Of a stretch of DNA of 21,009 nucleotides, positions 1 through 7,880 are shown piece after piece. This stretch comes from a bacterium. GTDB lineage: Bacteria; Auribacterota; Auribacteria; Auribacterales; Auribacteraceae. The stretch covers positions 1-21,009 of the forward strand of contig JAGGZS010000232.1 in NCBI GenBank assembly GCA_021161885.1, written 5' to 3'. Under the pieces are notes generated by a model. It saw only the letters and a program-made list of their open reading frames with translations. It had not been told where the DNA came from and did no database searches. The translations under genes and the position numbers were made by a program. Numbering within the stretch: position 1 is the first letter of the stretch; each line of letters opens with the position of its first letter.

Positions 1-46
1 ATCTATCATCATCAATGATTAGAAATATAAAATTTTACAAGGGAAA

Positions 47-967
47 ATGAAATTAGAGGTAATTCAGCAAACTCAAGTCGACAATAGAAATTATTGGATT
101 AAAGAAATTATATTGTTAAGTGATAATTTTGGAGCTGATTCTGAACGTATTGAACAAGAAATTTCTGATGAAATAGATAAAAAGGGAATAAATCCTTTAA
201 TAGGGCACTTACGACTATGTGGTGCTATTCCTGAAAAATACGGACATGGTACAAGTGAAGAAAAGCTGTATTCTAAATATACAGATGTACTTATAGCAAA
301 GGGCTTTTCTGAAATGGGAATAACAAGTATTGTCCTCAAGGAACGTGCTGATACAGCAGATGTTGAATGTGTAACACAGGAATATAGCTTTGTTGCAGAC
401 GCAAAAGCCTTTCGTCTCAGTCGCACTGCAAAAAATCAAAAAGATATTAAAATTCAGGCTATGGATAATTGGAAGAAAGGGAAACCATATGCCACGGTTA
501 TATGTCCTGTTTATCAGCTTCCATCACGAGTTAGTCAGATATATTATCAGTCTTCAATTAGGGCGGTATTAATTTTAACCTATACTCATCTTGTCGTTTT
601 TATTAGGTACGCTAAAATTTCTGGAATAGATCAAACGATAAAATTGTTACATACTGTTTTTAAATCGTTAGATGCTCTTAACCCATCAAAAGATTCACCT
701 TCTTATTGGCAAATGATTAATAGTTCAATCCTTGAATTTGATCCAATTATTAGAGATATTTGGATTGAGGAAAAACAAGCATCTGCTGAGTCTATTTATC
801 TTGCTAAAGAGGATTCCTTGCATTATTTAGCTTCTGAACGAGAAAGAATTATGAAATTAAAAAGAGAGGAAGCGATTAAAGAAGTAATGAGATTGAGTAA
901 AATTGACAACAGAATTAAAAAAATAAATTCTGTAAAGACTAATGGTATTTTATCACTGGGATATTGA
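47..967 (+). CDS. HindIII-like type II restriction endonuclease
   Basis: Predicted endonuclease of a type II restriction-modification system, expected to cut unmethylated AAGCTT. The 306-residue protein closely resembles R.HindIII (about 300 residues) as I remember it. The strongest match is the block FVADAKAFRLSRTAKNQKD (residues 115-133), which carries the D118-x-K120 part of the PD-(D/E)XK active site; D105 in the preceding ADTADVE stretch is the likely second acidic ligand. A further match is the EEKLYSKYTDVLIAKGF region at about 71-87. The C-terminal third is charged and helical, as in HindIII. The ATG at 47 follows an AAGGGA ribosome-binding site at unusually short spacing. The stop codon lies just before the partner methyltransferase start at 969. 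The frame is intact. Such pairs spread horizontally, so acquisition by transfer is a reasonable inference. The family call is strong; cleavage specificity is inferred from similarity only. Confidence 0.9.
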   Translation: MKLEVIQQTQVDNRNYWIKEIILLSDNFGADSERIEQEISDEIDKKGINPLIGHLRLCGAIPEKYGHGTSEEKLYSKYTDVLIAKGFSEMGITSIVLKERADTADVECVTQEYSFVADAKAFRLSRTAKNQKDIKIQAMDNWKKGKPYATVICPVYQLPSRVSQIYYQSSIRAVLILTYTHLVVFIRYAKISGIDQTIKLLHTVFKSLDALNPSKDSPSYWQMINSSILEFDPIIRDIWIEEKQASAESIYLAKEDSLHYLASERERIMKLKREEAIKEVMRLSKIDNRIKKINSVKTNGILSLGY

Positions 968-968
968 T

Positions 969-1887
969 ATGGCTTTTGAAAAAAATAAAGTGTATTTATA
1001 TGATTGCATTGAAGCTGTTAAAGATATGCGGAATGATGGTGCCCATTTGATTTTGAGCGATATACCGTATGGAATTGGAGCTGAAGAATGGGATATCTTG
1101 CATGATAATAAAAATTCTGCATATTTAGGTAAAAGTCCTGCACAGGCAAGGGCAGGAGCAGTTTTTAAAAATAGAGGAAAACCTATTAACGGTTGGTCGG
1201 AAGCAGATAGGGAAATTCCTAAACAATACTATCAATGGTGTTCTTTGTGGGCAAAGGATTGGTTTAGAATACTTAAACCAGGTGGTTCAGCAATAGTTTT
1301 TGCAGGAAGACGATTTTCACATAGATGTATTGTTGCCTTAGAAGATGCAGGATTTAACTTAAAAGATATTTTAGCATGGATTAGAGAACGCGCACCACAT
1401 AGGGCCCAAAGAATTAGTCTAATATATGAACGTAGAGGAGACGAATATTCTGCAAAAAGATGGGGAGGTTGGCGTGTCGGTAACCTTAAGCCATCTTTTG
1501 AACCAATTTTATGGTTTGTTAAGCCATATAAAATTGGGGGCACTATTGCTGATAATGTATTAGAACACAATGTCGGAGCATTTAACGAAGATGCTTTATT
1601 AAATTATTCTAATATACCGGAAAATATTTTGAGATGTGGCTTTTTGCCTAATGAATCTGGTCAACATCCTACTCAGAAACCAGTAACTTTAATGCAAGCT
1701 CTTATTGAGTTGACTACTATTGAAGGGCAGTTAGTTGTGGATCCTTTTTGTGGAAGTGGTTCGACTCTTGTTGCCGCAAAACAGCTTAATCGTTATAGGA
1801 TTTGACGTTTCTAAAGAATATGTTAATATTTCAAAAACAAGATTAAATGAACCTATACAACAAAGTTTAGCAATGAAATATACCTAA
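969..1887 (+). CDS. HindIII-type adenine-N6 DNA methyltransferase, frameshifted near its 3' end
   Basis: Protective methyltransferase partner of the upstream endonuclease, expected to methylate adenine in the same site. The motif order is that of beta-class enzymes. Catalytic motif IV appears early as DIPYG (residues 31-35, a variant of DPPY), and the SAM-binding motif I DPFCGSGS lies at about 258-265. An HPTQKP motif precedes motif I. I chose ATG 969 because it follows the endonuclease stop by one base; an in-frame ATG at 942 would overlap that gene. The frame stops at 1803-1805 after NRYRI, but the +1 frame from 1798 to the stop at 1885-1887 continues with GFDVSKEYVNISKTR, the usual post-motif-I segment. 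Inserting AT after TAT at 1794-1796 would give the canonical RYIGFD. With the tail the protein is about 306 residues. The gene is either broken, misread in sequencing, or recoded. The family call is strong; functional state is unknown. Confidence 0.85.
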
Positions 1888-1960
1888 AATATTTTTTTAA
1901 GTTTTTTGTTTGTATTCTTCCCTTCATAAACCTTTTTCTTCAAGAAATTATATAAATGGT

Positions 1961-1989
1961 TGGACATACGAAATGACGTCATTTATAAT
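1961..1989 (+). promoter_or_regulatory. Sigma-70-type promoter with a palindromic operator-like spacer
   Basis: A -35 element TGGACA (1961-1966, 5 of 6 to TTGACA) and a perfect -10 TATAAT (1984-1989) are separated by 17 bases. The spacer holds the perfect 14-bp palindrome AAATGACGTCATTT (1971-1984), which touches the -10. A transcript would begin near 1996 and run through the inverted repeat at 2024-2108 into the glycosyltransferase gene, giving a leader of about 170 bases. The palindrome position is typical of a repressor site, but no regulator is visible here. The match is direct from sequence; activity is inferred. Confidence 0.6.
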
Positions 1990-2023
1990 TTATGAAACTT
2001 TGGAGCTCGCTAAAACTAAAAAC

Positions 2024-2108
2024 GTCATCGCGAGGAGCGAAGCGACGGGGCGATCTCATGGGTAAACTAACTGAGATTGCCACGCAAACTATGTTTGCTC
2101 GCAATGAC
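2024..2108 (+). repeat. Small palindromic repeat element (imperfect inverted repeat)
   Basis: The left arm begins GTCATCGCGAGGAGCGAAG and the right arm ends GCTCGCAATGAC. The reverse complement of the right arm starts GTCATTGCGAGC and ends CAATCTCAG, which pairs along the left arm, where GCGATCTCAT occupies the matching place. The wording strongly resembles dispersed palindromic repeats found in many bacterial genomes that begin GTCATTGCGAGGAGCGAAG. The element lies between the promoter at 1961-1989 and the start of the glycosyltransferase gene. It happens to stay open in that gene's frame, giving a false N-terminal extension from 1992. No second copy is visible in this window. Confidence 0.7.
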
Positions 2109-2165
2109 AGCAGAGTGATTAGCTGTTTTTTATCGTACCAGATTTACAAAAAGGATTTTTTTATC

Positions 2166-3584
2166 TTGAACTTTTTTCTCAATAAAACATTTGTTTTTTT
2201 CAAAAATAAATCAGGTCTGATTTTTGTGCTGTTTCTTATGGTCAGCGGAATTATTTTTTTCTACGGTCTTGACGGAAGTTTGAGAGACTGGGACGAATCG
2301 GTTTACGCTCAAACCGCCAAAGAAAACCTGTACCACTACGATTGGTACAACCTATACTGGAACGGGCGTCCGTGGATAGATAAACCGCCATTGATGATCT
2401 GGGCGACTCGCGCGGTCTACCAACTTTGCGGTGTGGGGCAGTGGCAGGCGAGATTTTCTTCAGCGTTCTGCGGATGGTTAATCGTTGCTGTGATAACCTT
2501 GTTCGGATGGCGCAGAATATCTTTTTTTACCGGATTGCTCGCAGGTTTCATTTTGTTGGGCAACCCTCATTTTGTGAAAATGTCGAAAATGGGACACCTC
2601 GATGTACCTGTGGCGTGTTTTATCACATTATCTTTATTATGTTTTTATAAAGGACAAAAAAAATCGTACTGGTTTTTGCTGTCCGGCGTATTTACCGCTT
2701 TCGCTGTCTTGACTAAATGGACGGTAGGACTGTTTTCGCCTATAATTCAGTTGATTTTTCTGATGCTTCCTCAGAACAGAAAAATTTTAAAAAACAAATA
2801 CTGGTGGTTAAGTTTCTTGGTTACAGCAGGTTTATGCGCTCCGGGGCTTATTGAACAATATGTTACTTATAAATATATATTTTTTAACCATTTTTTCGGA
2901 GCGAAGATGGTCGATTCTGTCAATACCAGTATTGCCGGTCACGGGGGTAACTTGTTTTATTACCTGAAAACAATTCTTCAGAAGGCACGACCGTGGAGTT
3001 TCGTTTTTATTGCCGCTTTGCTGTATAGTCTTAAAAATTTTTTCAAGAAAAATAATTTGGTAAAATTTTTGGTTATTTGGTTTTGTGCGATTTTTTTGCT
3101 GTTCAGTATAGCGGGCACAAAACTGCATTGGTACATTATGCCTGTTTATCCGCCGTTCGCTTTGATAACAGCTGAGTTTCTCGGATTGATCAAAGGTTTC
3201 GGAAAAAAGGCGGTTGTTCTGCTTGCGGCAGCAGCTGTTGTGCCTTTACACATTATGTTCAGCTCGGATTATTTGACATTAGACCTAAATCGTCCTATGA
3301 TTGAATTAGTTCAAGCCGTAAAAAATGATATTGACGATTTTGATGAACTTTATATCTATAAAGCCGCATGCACTCCGTCGTTAATTTTTTATACGGATAA
3401 AAAAGTAACATTGCTTCATTCAATAGATGAAGTTATGGAAAAAATAAGCAGCGATAAAAAAATTTTTCTTGTTGCCGATGTTAAAGACGATTACGCAATA
3501 TGGCAGAAAATATCCGATAAAAAAATAAGCGAGGCAAAACCGGCTTTAATGTTAGCGAAATACACCGCTTTTTTTCTTGAATAG
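2166..3584 (+). CDS. ArnT/PMT-like GT-C membrane glycosyltransferase
   Basis: Integral membrane glycosyltransferase of the dolichyl-phosphate-mannose/ArnT type, which uses a polyprenyl-phosphate sugar donor on the outer face of the inner membrane. The acceptor (lipid A, protein or another glycan) cannot be read from sequence. After a first membrane helix (about 18-35) comes the loop motif RDWDESVYA (D43-E44), the expected acidic catalytic pair. RPWIDKPPLMIW follows, then many hydrophobic helices, and late in the protein GTKLHWYIMPVYPP, a good ArnT-family match. I prefer the TTG at 2166 (472 residues) with AAAGGA about nine bases upstream. The frame stays open upstream to an ATG at 1992, but those 58 codons read through the palindromic repeat and are not membrane-protein-like. 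ApbE follows 12 bases downstream, probably in the same transcript. Family call strong, substrate unknown. Confidence 0.82.
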   Translation: MNFFLNKTFVFFKNKSGLIFVLFLMVSGIIFFYGLDGSLRDWDESVYAQTAKENLYHYDWYNLYWNGRPWIDKPPLMIWATRAVYQLCGVGQWQARFSSAFCGWLIVAVITLFGWRRISFFTGLLAGFILLGNPHFVKMSKMGHLDVPVACFITLSLLCFYKGQKKSYWFLLSGVFTAFAVLTKWTVGLFSPIIQLIFLMLPQNRKILKNKYWWLSFLVTAGLCAPGLIEQYVTYKYIFFNHFFGAKMVDSVNTSIAGHGGNLFYYLKTILQKARPWSFVFIAALLYSLKNFFKKNNLVKFLVIWFCAIFLLFSIAGTKLHWYIMPVYPPFALITAEFLGLIKGFGKKAVVLLAAAAVVPLHIMFSSDYLTLDLNRPMIELVQAVKNDIDDFDELYIYKAACTPSLIFYTDKKVTLLHSIDEVMEKISSDKKIFLVADVKDDYAIWQKISDKKISEAKPALMLAKYTAFFLE

Positions 3585-3596
3585 AGGGGATTTATA

Positions 3597-4640
3597 TTGG
3601 AAAAAAAAGAATTTTTTACCCGTAACCTTATAGGTATAATCACAGCTTTATTGGTGGTGTTTCTTATTGTGTTCGTAAAGGGATATTTTTTCAGGGGACG
3701 CATCGGGCTTGTTCGTGAAACACGTTTGGCTATGGGCACTTATATTTCTATTGCTACATATTATCATAATGACGCTTATTTGAAAAAGGTTATGGGCGGC
3801 GCATTTAAACGGGTTGAAGATATTGAGAACGCTATGTCTATTTATAAAGAGGACAGCGAGATATCCGTTTTAAATAAAAGCAAAAAACCCGGCACATATA
3901 AGGTATCCGATGATTTATGGTATGTTTTGACTGCAGCGGATAAGGTTTATTTAGAGTCTGAAGGCGCTTTTGACATAACGGTTAAACCTTTGCTTGAGCT
4001 ATGGCAAAAAGCCGCTGACAACAATAAGTTGCCTGATAAATCGCAAGTGGCTAAAGTGCTTCATAAAATAGGCTGGAAAAAGGTCGTGCTTCATCCGAAA
4101 ACGCATGAAATAGAGTATCTTGACGATAACGTGGAAATTACCCTTTCGGCTCTCGCTAAAGGTTATGCTGTAGATGCTGTTGTGGATGTTTTTAAAAAAG
4201 CGGGTATAGATAACTGTATCGTTGACGCCGGCGGTGACCTGTATTGTTACGGTCAACCTAAGAAAAGAAAATATTGGCACGTGGGCGTTCGCGATCCGTT
4301 GAATAAACAAAGAGTGATAAAAATTTTGTATATTAATGATAAATCAGTTGTAACATCGGGCAATTATGAACGCTTTTATACTATAGAAGGCAAAAGTTAT
4401 CCTCAAATTTTTTCGCCTGAAACCGGGTATCCGGTTACAGTGAATATCAGCGTCAGCGTGATAGCCGACAAGGCAGTCGATGCCGATGCCTGGGCAACCG
4501 CCCTTATGGTTATTGACCAGGAAAAAGGCTGCGGAATTATCGAAAATTTTACCGGTATGGAAGCCTTGATTATAGCCACTAAACATGGTCGGCTAAGAAT
4601 CAGAAAAACCTCGGGTTTCACATCTTACGAAACAAAATAA
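3597..4640 (+). CDS. apbE: ApbE-like FAD:protein FMN transferase, membrane anchored
   Basis: Predicted to transfer FMN from FAD to a threonine of extracytoplasmic flavoproteins such as Rnf or Nqr subunits. The 347-residue protein has an N-terminal membrane anchor (about 11-31) and no obvious lipobox. Family signatures in order are LAMGTYISI (44-52), EDIENAMSIYKEDSEISVLN (74-93), AKGYAVDAVVDVF (187-199), DAGGDLYCYG (210-219), TSGNYERF (253-260), FSPETGYPV (272-280) and DADAWATAL (295-303, metal-site region). The usual His in the motif before DPxTGxP appears to be replaced by Q270 (YPQIFSPETG). The start is TTG 3597, preceded by AGAGGGG. No flavoprotein target gene lies in the window. It follows the glycosyltransferase closely, and a sigma-54-type promoter separates it from flgB, so it is probably not part of the flagellar transcript. 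Confidence 0.88.
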   Translation: MEKKEFFTRNLIGIITALLVVFLIVFVKGYFFRGRIGLVRETRLAMGTYISIATYYHNDAYLKKVMGGAFKRVEDIENAMSIYKEDSEISVLNKSKKPGTYKVSDDLWYVLTAADKVYLESEGAFDITVKPLLELWQKAADNNKLPDKSQVAKVLHKIGWKKVVLHPKTHEIEYLDDNVEITLSALAKGYAVDAVVDVFKKAGIDNCIVDAGGDLYCYGQPKKRKYWHVGVRDPLNKQRVIKILYINDKSVVTSGNYERFYTIEGKSYPQIFSPETGYPVTVNISVSVIADKAVDADAWATALMVIDQEKGCGIIENFTGMEALIIATKHGRLRIRKTSGFTSYETK

Positions 4641-4730
4641 TTTTTATTATCCAATATGAAATGCCTGTTTTTTAACCACTTAGTCTAATTTATTTTATCT
4701 ATTTGAACTTGTTTTTATAATATATCAATA

Positions 4731-4746
4731 TGGAACGCTTTATGCT
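4731..4746 (+). promoter_or_regulatory. Sigma-54-type promoter upstream of flgB
   Basis: TGGAACGCTTTATGCT matches the consensus TGGCACG-N4-TTGC with the GG and GC doublets at exactly the required spacing; mismatches are one base in the -24 box and one in the -12 box. A transcript would start near 4757, about 60 bases before flgB. The rest of the 176-base gap is AT-rich without another recognisable element. Two similar sites precede fliF and fliK. The sigma factor and its activator are not encoded in this window. Confidence 0.6.
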
Positions 4747-4816
4747 TGTTTATAGCGGTTGGTTTGGAATTTTTTTTTATAGAAAATAAGAATTATAACT
4801 TTTTTCAGGTGTTTAT

Positions 4817-5188
4817 ATGTTGTCAATATTTTCTGATAAACCATATCTTTTTTTAAAGAAGATACTTGATCTCGGCACGGAAAAACACCGTTTGATCGCC
4901 AATAACATAGCTAACGTCAATACACCCGGTTATAAAACAAAAGAGCTTGTTTTCGGCGAAGAGTTAAAGAAAGCCCTTTCCGATCCTGACGGCGTGGAGG
5001 AATTGGCAGGGTTGAAAGGGAAAATATTAGAACCGCAAGCCAATATCGTTAGAAGAGACGGTAATGACGTGGATTTAAATAAAGAATTAAGTGCAATGAG
5101 CAAAAATGTTATTTTACAAAAATTGTATATGCAGGTTATGAGACGCCGTTTTAACGCTCTTCGCGAAGCAATGAAAGGTCTTCAATAA
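4817..5188 (+). CDS. flgB: Flagellar proximal rod protein FlgB
   Basis: Structural subunit of the proximal rod, secreted by the flagellar type III export apparatus and assembled in the periplasm above the MS ring. The 123-residue protein has the family signature ANNIANVNTPGYKTKEL (about residues 28-44) and the C-terminal heptad-like helix NVILQKLYMQVMRRRFNALREAM. Length is typical for FlgB (about 115-140). The start has an AGGTG ribosome-binding site. It is the first gene of the rod block, with flgC 15 bases downstream, and is likely expressed from the sigma-54-type site at 4731-4746. Confidence 0.95.
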   Translation: MLSIFSDKPYLFLKKILDLGTEKHRLIANNIANVNTPGYKTKELVFGEELKKALSDPDGVEELAGLKGKILEPQANIVRRDGNDVDLNKELSAMSKNVILQKLYMQVMRRRFNALREAMKGLQ

Positions 5189-5203
5189 GTAAGGAGTTGA
5201 TTT

Positions 5204-5626
5204 ATGAGCGATATGTTTGCCGGAATGGATATAAGCGCGTCAGGATTGTCCGCCGAGCGTGCCCGAATGAACGTTATTTCTAATAATTTGGCTAACGCTA
5301 ACACTACCCATGGTCCTGGTGGTAAACCTTTTATACGTAAAATGGTTGTTTTTAGGGAAATTTTATCCGACGCTGTCGATGAAGACAATATAACCGGCAA
5401 CGGAGTTGAGGTAATGGATATTGTTGACAGCAAAGAGCCGTTAAGAAAAATATTTGACCCTTCGCATCCTGATGCCGATGAAAACGGTATGGTAGCATAC
5501 CCGAATGTTAACCCTGTTGAGGAAATGGTCGATATTATAACAGCCTCTAGAGCCTATGAAGCGAACATAGCGGCTTTTAACGCCGCAAAAGCTATGGCTA
5601 ATAAAGCCCTTGAACTGGGACAGTAA
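5204..5626 (+). CDS. flgC: Flagellar proximal rod protein FlgC
   Basis: Second proximal-rod subunit, exported and stacked with FlgB and FliE. The 140-residue protein begins with MDISASGLSAERARMNVISN, followed by NLANANTTHGPGGKPF, the classic FlgC N-terminus. It ends with the rod/hook C-terminal helix (VNPVEEMVDIITASRAYEAN, then AFNAAKAM). Length is normal. AAGGAG sits eight bases before the ATG. It lies between flgB and fliE in the usual order and shows no anomalies. Confidence 0.96.
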   Translation: MSDMFAGMDISASGLSAERARMNVISNNLANANTTHGPGGKPFIRKMVVFREILSDAVDEDNITGNGVEVMDIVDSKEPLRKIFDPSHPDADENGMVAYPNVNPVEEMVDIITASRAYEANIAAFNAAKAMANKALELGQ

Positions 5627-5649
5627 TATAAAACCGGAGATTTTGTTTT

Positions 5650-5970
5650 ATGGCTGATTTTTATCCAATACAACCTATTAATGGACTTAAAGTGCCTGAA
5701 GTGCCTGGATTAGGGCAGCTTGGAAAAATTAATCATAGAGATAAAAACGTTCCTTCCTTTTCGAGCGTTTTGCAGAATTTGTTTCAGGATGTAAACTCAA
5801 TGCAGAATACTGCCCAGCAATCAGTCCAGAAATTAGCTACCGGTGAAGTTAAAGATATCCATCAGGTTATGATCGCGATGAACGAAGCCGATATTACTTT
5901 CAAACTGATGATGGAAATAAGAAACAAACTTGTTTCCGCTTATAAGCAGTTGATGAAGACACCTCTATAA
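5650..5970 (+). CDS. fliE: Flagellar hook-basal body protein FliE
   Basis: Small export substrate that joins the MS ring to the proximal rod. The 106-residue protein has the expected middle helix (FSSVLQNLFQDVNSMQNTAQ) and the conserved C-terminal segment GEVKDIHQVMIAMNEADITF followed by KLMMEIRNKLVSAYKQLMKT. The length agrees with the family (about 100-110). A GGAG ribosome-binding site precedes the ATG. It closes the flgB-flgC-fliE group. A 273-base gap follows, holding a candidate sigma-54-type site before fliF and otherwise AT-rich sequence in which I see no gene. Confidence 0.95.
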   Translation: MADFYPIQPINGLKVPEVPGLGQLGKINHRDKNVPSFSSVLQNLFQDVNSMQNTAQQSVQKLATGEVKDIHQVMIAMNEADITFKLMMEIRNKLVSAYKQLMKTPL

Positions 5971-6167
5971 TCTTTCATATTATTTATCCTTTTGCACCAT
6001 ATATTTATAATTGTAGGAAATTCAAACAGCCGCAGTGTGTTAAGAACAGTCAACCGGATGTTTTGTTTTTTAAAGAAGCAGTAAAACTAAACCGTTTTAT
6101 TCCCGATTGAATTTACGGAAATATCTTTTTTATGAAACACTGTAAATATTTATAAATCATTTTAGTT

Positions 6168-6183
6168 TGGTATAAAAAATGCT
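6168..6183 (+). promoter_or_regulatory. Candidate sigma-54-type promoter upstream of fliF
   Basis: TGGTATAAAAAATGCT has GG and GC at the exact -24/-12 spacing, but the -24 box departs from consensus at three positions and the -12 box at one. It lies 61 bases before the fliF start, very close to the distance of the flgB site from its gene (71 bases). It is the weakest of the three sites, and an AT-rich background makes chance matches easier. Position and companions raise its plausibility. Confidence 0.42.
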
Positions 6184-6243
6184 GATAAAGTATTTAATTA
6201 ACTAAAATTGCTGATAAGATGATTTATTTAACAGGAGATTGTT

Positions 6244-7857
6244 TTGAAACCCAATTTGACATTGTATATCGGTTATATAAGAGAGTTATGGAAAAAGCTC
6301 GGTATTAATCAGCGCATATCTCTTGTCTTGATGTTTCTGATATCGGCCGGTGTTTTTATAGGAGTGCTGTTTTGGGCGCATCGTCCTGAATACGCTTTAT
6401 TGTTTGCCCGCCTTGAACAAACGGACGCGAGTGAAATAGTCGAAAAATTGAGAGACATGAAAGTGCCTTATCAACTAAAAGCCGGAGGGCGAAGCGTTTA
6501 TGTCCCTACCGACCAGGTGTATGAACTGAGATTAGAGTTTGCCGGCGAAGGTATTCCGCAAGGTAAAGGAATTGGTTTTGAAATTTTTGACAGGACAAAT
6601 TTCGGAATAACAGATTTTGTGCAGAAAATGAACTATCTGCGCGCTGTGCAGGGCGAAATCGCCCGCACGATAAGTAATCTCGAAGAAGTGGTTTCCGCTC
6701 GGGTTCATATAGTAATCCCGCACGAAGAATTGTTTACGGAGAATGAAAAAGTAGCTACTGCGTCAATAGCTCTTACAATAAAATCGGGGGCTGTGTTAGA
6801 TAAAGAGCAGATTAACGGAATACGCTATTTAACGGCATGCGCTGTCGAAGGGCTTGACTATAAAAATATTACCATGATAGATCAGTACGGCAATATTCTT
6901 TCTAAAAATTCTGATCCTGACGGAAATAACTTACTGTCGTCAAACCAGTTAGACCTACAGAAAAATGTGGAGAGTTATTTTAGTACCAAGGTTCAGTCTA
7001 TGCTTGAAGCGGTTTTAGGCATGAACAGCGCGATTGTGAGAGTTAACGCTGATTTGAATTTTGAACAAATAGAGGTTACTGAGGAAAATTTTGATCCGGA
7101 AAGCGCTGTAGTGAGAACCGAACACATCTCGTCCGAAAAAAGTAGCGGCAAAAGCGGATTAGGCGGGGTAGTCGGCGCGGCGGCAAATATCGATAAAAAA
7201 TCAAACGTTGAGGCTCAACCCGGTGAAGAAAATCAACACCAGTCGGAAACAATAAAAAATACATACGAAATAGACCATAAAGTGCAAAAAATTGTCCAGA
7301 ATGTGGGTGATGTTACAAAATTGTCCGCAGCGATTTTTATCAGAAAATTAACTGACGCGCAAGGCAAATATATTGAAAGACAAGCCAATGAAATGACGCG
7401 TATAGAAGATATTATTAAAAGCGCCATTGGTTTTAGCGCTGACAGGGGCGATAGGGTTGTCGTAAAAGAAATTGTTTTTAATGATGACGAGATTAATGTG
7501 CAGGAAAAAAAGTTGCAAGAATCCCAGAAATGGACTTATATAATGACAGCCCTAAGAACTGTGGCTATCGTAATATTAATTATAACCGTTCTTATTATTT
7601 TTAAGAATCTAATAAAAAAATCACGGCTTGATGAAGGGAGCGGCGGCGGATTGATAGCAGCCGGGTCAATAGACAATGTTAAAGAAGATGAGATTGAAAA
7701 TATAACTCTTGATGATTTAACTTCTTCCCAAATGCCTCTTTCTGAACTGGAAAATCGAAAAAAAGCTTCATTATACCAACAGGCTATATCGAAAATAGCT
7801 ACGGAACAGCCCGATAATATTGTGCAGATTCTAAAAAGCTGGTTAACTGAAAAATAA
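6244..7857 (+). CDS. fliF: Flagellar MS-ring protein FliF
   Basis: Forms the membrane-embedded MS ring that houses the export gate and carries the switch. The 537-residue protein has a first membrane helix at about 25-45, periplasmic ring-building domains (RLEQTDASEIVEKLRDMKVP and VVSARVHIVIPHEELF are typical), a second membrane helix at about 433-454, and a cytoplasmic tail ending DNIVQILKSWLTEK, the FliG-binding segment. The start is TTG 6244 with AGGAG seven bases upstream. The region around 300-335 is a Gly/Ser/Glu-rich linker. It is followed by fliG after 23 bases. Confidence 0.96.
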   Translation: MKPNLTLYIGYIRELWKKLGINQRISLVLMFLISAGVFIGVLFWAHRPEYALLFARLEQTDASEIVEKLRDMKVPYQLKAGGRSVYVPTDQVYELRLEFAGEGIPQGKGIGFEIFDRTNFGITDFVQKMNYLRAVQGEIARTISNLEEVVSARVHIVIPHEELFTENEKVATASIALTIKSGAVLDKEQINGIRYLTACAVEGLDYKNITMIDQYGNILSKNSDPDGNNLLSSNQLDLQKNVESYFSTKVQSMLEAVLGMNSAIVRVNADLNFEQIEVTEENFDPESAVVRTEHISSEKSSGKSGLGGVVGAAANIDKKSNVEAQPGEENQHQSETIKNTYEIDHKVQKIVQNVGDVTKLSAAIFIRKLTDAQGKYIERQANEMTRIEDIIKSAIGFSADRGDRVVVKEIVFNDDEINVQEKKLQESQKWTYIMTALRTVAIVILIITVLIIFKNLIKKSRLDEGSGGGLIAAGSIDNVKEDEIENITLDDLTSSQMPLSELENRKKASLYQQAISKIATEQPDNIVQILKSWLTEK

Positions 7858-7880
7858 TTTTTAACGGAGGTCGTTAAAGG

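Noticed and set aside
942..968. Upstream ATG at 942 as start of the methyltransferase.
   Set aside because: It overlaps the end of the endonuclease gene. The added residues (MVFYHWDID) look unlike the family N-terminus, whereas MAFEKNKVYL at 969 fits.
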